From: Bacillota bacterium
GTDB lineage: Bacteria; Bacillota; DTU025
Assembly: GCA_012842765.1 (NCBI GenBank)
Contig: DUWJ01000187.1
Location: forward strand, 1-14,669
Reading direction: 5' to 3'
Length of the DNA stretch: 14,669 bases
Position 1 is the stretch's first letter, and each line of letters starts with the position of its first letter. Both the position numbers and the translations under genes were made by a program. The notes below the pieces were generated by a model. The model worked only from the letters and a program-made list of their open reading frames with translations. It ran no database searches and had not been told where the DNA came from. Positions 12,705 through 14,669 of this stretch are shown piece by piece.

Positions 12705-13946
12705 TCACGAGGAAAATATATCTCGAAACCATTGTCGCACTTCGCTAGCGAAACCTCCGGACTTTGGCCGCCGGCCGTCTGCAGAGGGAATCACCGCAGA
12801 TTCACTCCAAACAGATTTGACTAACCCCACCGCAGTAGCGTATTGAGGGTTGTCCAACGCTTCCTCAGCTCCATATACCCCTACAGGAACTCCGAGGCGC
12901 GCAGGAAGCCCCAGAACCTCCTGGGCAACCTCGACAACACCCTGCATCACAGAAGCGCCGCCTGTCACGACTACACCCGCTGGCAGCAGATCCCTGTATC
13001 TCGCGCGATCCAGTTCATCTCCGACAAGCTCCATAGTTTCGGTAATTCTCGCCTCAATAATCTGACAAAGCTTCTTCCTGGATATGTTCGTGTCCGCTCC
13101 GCATGATTCGTTTTCGCCAACCATGTCGGGAAGGGCCGACCCGTAGTTCAGCTTCAATCCCTCTGAATAGCCCACGGGCAATCTCATAACCAACGCAATG
13201 TCGTTAGTGACGTGGTTACCCCCCACAGGAATAGATGCAACATGATGCACGCCACCCTCAATGCAGACTGCGATATCGGTGGTCGCCCCTCCCATATCGA
13301 TCACCAGGGCGCCCTGTTCCTTCTCAGACAACGTCAGAACCGCCTCGGCAGCGGCTATCGGTTGAAGTATGACATGTTCAACTTCCAGTCCAATCCGCCT
13401 CGCGCTCCTGTGAATGTTCTGTATCGCAGTAGCCGACCCAGTGATAATGCTGGCGTCGACCTCCAACCTTATTCCCGTCATCCCCACAGGCTTGCGTATT
13501 CCCGAGCATCCGTCTATCACGAATTCCCTTGGCAGGACGTGCACCACTTCTCTGTCTGGCGGAATCGCAACGACACGGGCAGCCTCCAACACGCTATCGA
13601 CATCCTCCTGGGTTACCTCCCGATCAGACCTACCGATAGCTACTACTCCTCTGCTCGCAATAGAAGAGACATGCGTGCCTGACGCGCTCGCCAGCACTGA
13701 AACAGCCGCGCACCCTGACATTTCTTCAGCATGTGCCACGGCATCAGCAATGGCGGCAGCCGCCGAATCCATGTCAACTATGACTCCACGGCGCAGTCCT
13801 GCAGACGGACCACTGCCTACTCCGATAATGTTCAAGTTGTAGTCTTCATCTCTTTCACAGACGACCACGTGTATCTGGTTCGAGCCAATGTCAAGCCCTA
13901 CTTTGATATCGTTTTTGCCCAATACAGTTCCCCCCGCCGACTCCAC
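12705..13946 (-). CDS. ftsA: Cell division protein FtsA
   Basis: FtsA is the actin-like ATPase that tethers FtsZ to the membrane. The 413-residue frame shows the phosphate-1 motif KVGLDIGSNQIHVVV (15-29), the 1C subdomain (about 90-170, with REVVHVLPREFVIDG), the phosphate-2 motif LVIDMGGATTDIAV (about 213-226), the adenosine motif VVVTGGASVMQGV (about 325-337), and a C-terminal amphipathic membrane helix VRQWFRDIFS. Start choice is open. GTG 13946 has GAGAGGG four bases upstream; TTG 13922 (residue 9) has GGGGGGA six bases upstream and would give a length nearer the family N-terminus. It sits 148 bases after ftsQ, with a candidate promoter in that gap. Confidence 0.96.
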   Translation of the reverse strand: MESAGGTVLGKNDIKVGLDIGSNQIHVVVCERDEDYNLNIIGVGSGPSAGLRRGVIVDMDSAAAAIADAVAHAEEMSGCAAVSVLASASGTHVSSIASRGVVAIGRSDREVTQEDVDSVLEAARVVAIPPDREVVHVLPREFVIDGCSGIRKPVGMTGIRLEVDASIITGSATAIQNIHRSARRIGLEVEHVILQPIAAAEAVLTLSEKEQGALVIDMGGATTDIAVCIEGGVHHVASIPVGGNHVTNDIALVMRLPVGYSEGLKLNYGSALPDMVGENESCGADTNISRKKLCQIIEARITETMELVGDELDRARYRDLLPAGVVVTGGASVMQGVVEVAQEVLGLPARLGVPVGVYGAEEALDNPQYATAVGLVKSVWSESAVIPSADGRRPKSGGFASEVRQWFRDIFSS

Positions 13947-13969
13947 CTGACCCTCTCGCTTTGTTGCAT

Positions 13970-13981
13970 GATTCTAGAATC
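13970..13981. repeat. 12-bp palindrome downstream of the ftsA promoter
   Basis: GATTCTAGAATC is a perfect palindrome about 18 bases downstream of the -10 hexamer TATGAT, in the ftsA leader. Its place would suit a repressor site. A palindrome of this length can arise by chance, so support is weak. Confidence 0.3.
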
Positions 13982-13998
13982 GTACCCACTTACCCTCT

Positions 13999-14028
13999 AT
14001 CATAGCGGGAGATTTGGAAGAACCACAA
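13999..14028 (-). promoter_or_regulatory. Candidate sigma-A promoter of ftsA-ftsZ
   Basis: On the minus strand TTGTGG is separated by 18 bases from TATGAT, within the ftsQ-ftsA gap. It lies about 50 bases before the ftsA start. Separate promoters in front of ftsA are known in other Bacillota. This is a motif match only. Confidence 0.5.
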
Positions 14029-14094
14029 CCCCCCTCAGTCGATCTCCTGACGTTAGCAAAGAAGACGCCAGTCCCAAACGCATACTCCGATCGC

Positions 14095-14669
14095 TTATCT
14101 CGATCGGATCACCGGTTTCGCTTCAACTCGCAAATCTATGTAATCTGCCGACATTTCCTGTTCTCTAACTGAAGCCAAGATCGAATCGAGAACCCGCACC
14201 TGTGATTCCATGTCCCGGGCGCCGCCAATGAATACCTTGATTCCGTCTGATGTTCTGATTATTATGTCTTCACACGAAGAGACGTCTACCTCGGATATGT
14301 TGGGAATCCCCTGTTTGAGCAGGGCGGCGCCTACTCTGGCACCCACAGACACCTCGTATTTGGGGTTCACCGGCTGCCCTACCTCAACCCAAGTCGGAGC
14401 AACTCCAACGATGAGAGGCACATCGGGATCGGTGATCGCCTCAGATATGCCTATTGCATACCCTTCTTCATCGACGTCTATAAAATAACCTCCGTATGGG
14501 AGATACCCGGCAGTGCTGCGTTCCTCTATTGCAATGCTGATAGTATCAGGAAGGATCCTGTACACTTTTGCCGTACGTATCCTAGGCGTGGCCAAGAGTT
14601 TTCTTTCGATCTCACCTGTCGGCACCAAAAACATGTTGGTATTCTCTGGAATACCTGCAATGAGAAGGA
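14095..14669 (-). CDS. ftsQ: Cell division protein FtsQ/DivIB, 5' end beyond window
   Basis: The frame is open to the window edge (upstream residues read LLIAGIPENTNMFLVPTG), so the cytoplasmic and membrane part and the start lie outside. The visible part begins in the POTRA domain: GEIERKLLATPRIRTAKVYR then ILPDTISIAIEERSTAGYL, the standard POTRA-to-FtsQ-domain transition. It continues with the extracytoplasmic domain (YFIDVDEEGYAIGI, PLIVGVAP) and ends with YIDLRVEAKPVIRSR, which matches the typical late IDLR segment. FtsQ/DivIB links early and late divisome proteins outside the membrane. Its place upstream of ftsA is classical. Confidence 0.93.
   Translation of the reverse strand, partial: LLIAGIPENTNMFLVPTGEIERKLLATPRIRTAKVYRILPDTISIAIEERSTAGYLPYGGYFIDVDEEGYAIGISEAITDPDVPLIVGVAPTWVEVGQPVNPKYEVSVGARVGAALLKQGIPNISEVDVSSCEDIIIRTSDGIKVFIGGARDMESQVRVLDSILASVREQEMSADYIDLRVEAKPVIRSR

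Noticed and set aside
11788..12846. 352-codon plus-strand open frame opposite ftsZ
   Set aside because: It is the antisense shadow of ftsZ; its composition (Ser/Pro/Ala-rich) is what the complement of a GC-rich gene gives.

Overview
This window is a compact, entirely minus-strand gene block from an endospore-forming member of the Bacillota, probably a clostridial-type lineage with moderate-to-high GC. The evidence is the combined presence of ftsQ-ftsA-ftsZ, spoIIGA-sigE-sigG, spoIIR, a YlmC/YmxH-type protein, YlmH, DivIVA and a YteA-type zinc-finger protein. I cannot name the species from sequence alone. All genes read from high to low coordinates, so the transcriptional order runs from the right end (ftsQ) to the left end (an RluD-type pseudouridine synthase). 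Both end genes are cut by the window.

Right part (about 14669-11622): the 3' part of ftsQ, then ftsA and ftsZ, the membrane anchor and tubulin of the division ring. A good sigma-A-like promoter lies between ftsQ and ftsA. Middle part (11621-7521): a 419-base spacer with a perfect 9-bp inverted repeat and a tandem CATACAAT repeat, then spoIIGA-sigE, a clear Rho-independent terminator, sigG-spoIIR, and ylmC. The forespore signal SpoIIR, the receptor protease SpoIIGA and its substrate pro-sigma-E are therefore all encoded within about 3.4 kb, next to the FtsZ that both vegetative and polar septation need.

Accessory pocket (7520-5142): this is the unusual stretch. A 500-base gap carries what looks like a multi-stem structured RNA. 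It is followed by a promoter-equipped small gene for a stand-alone Hint (intein/hedgehog-type autoprocessing) domain of 168 residues. This protein has almost no flanking protein on either side, and Gly replaces the terminal Asn. Its stop codon doubles as the TG-n of a perfect extended -10 promoter. That promoter runs into a 16-bp perfect palindrome upstream of a membrane-fusion (HlyD-like) protein gene that has no transporter partner nearby.

Left part (5062-1): yggS/ylmE, ylmH, divIVA, a DUF5665-type small membrane protein, a YteA/DksA-type zinc-finger protein, lspA, lgt and an RluD-type synthase, tightly packed and partly overlapping. Compared with the familiar Bacillus ylm cluster, pgeF (ylmD), sepF, yggT (ylmG) and ileS are missing from this locus. 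Lgt and LspA, which act in succession in lipoprotein maturation, overlap by one base.

I see no tRNA, rRNA, CRISPR array, insertion sequence or attachment site. The best candidate for something undescribed is the Hint gene with its neighbouring structured RNA and palindrome-controlled HlyD-like gene.
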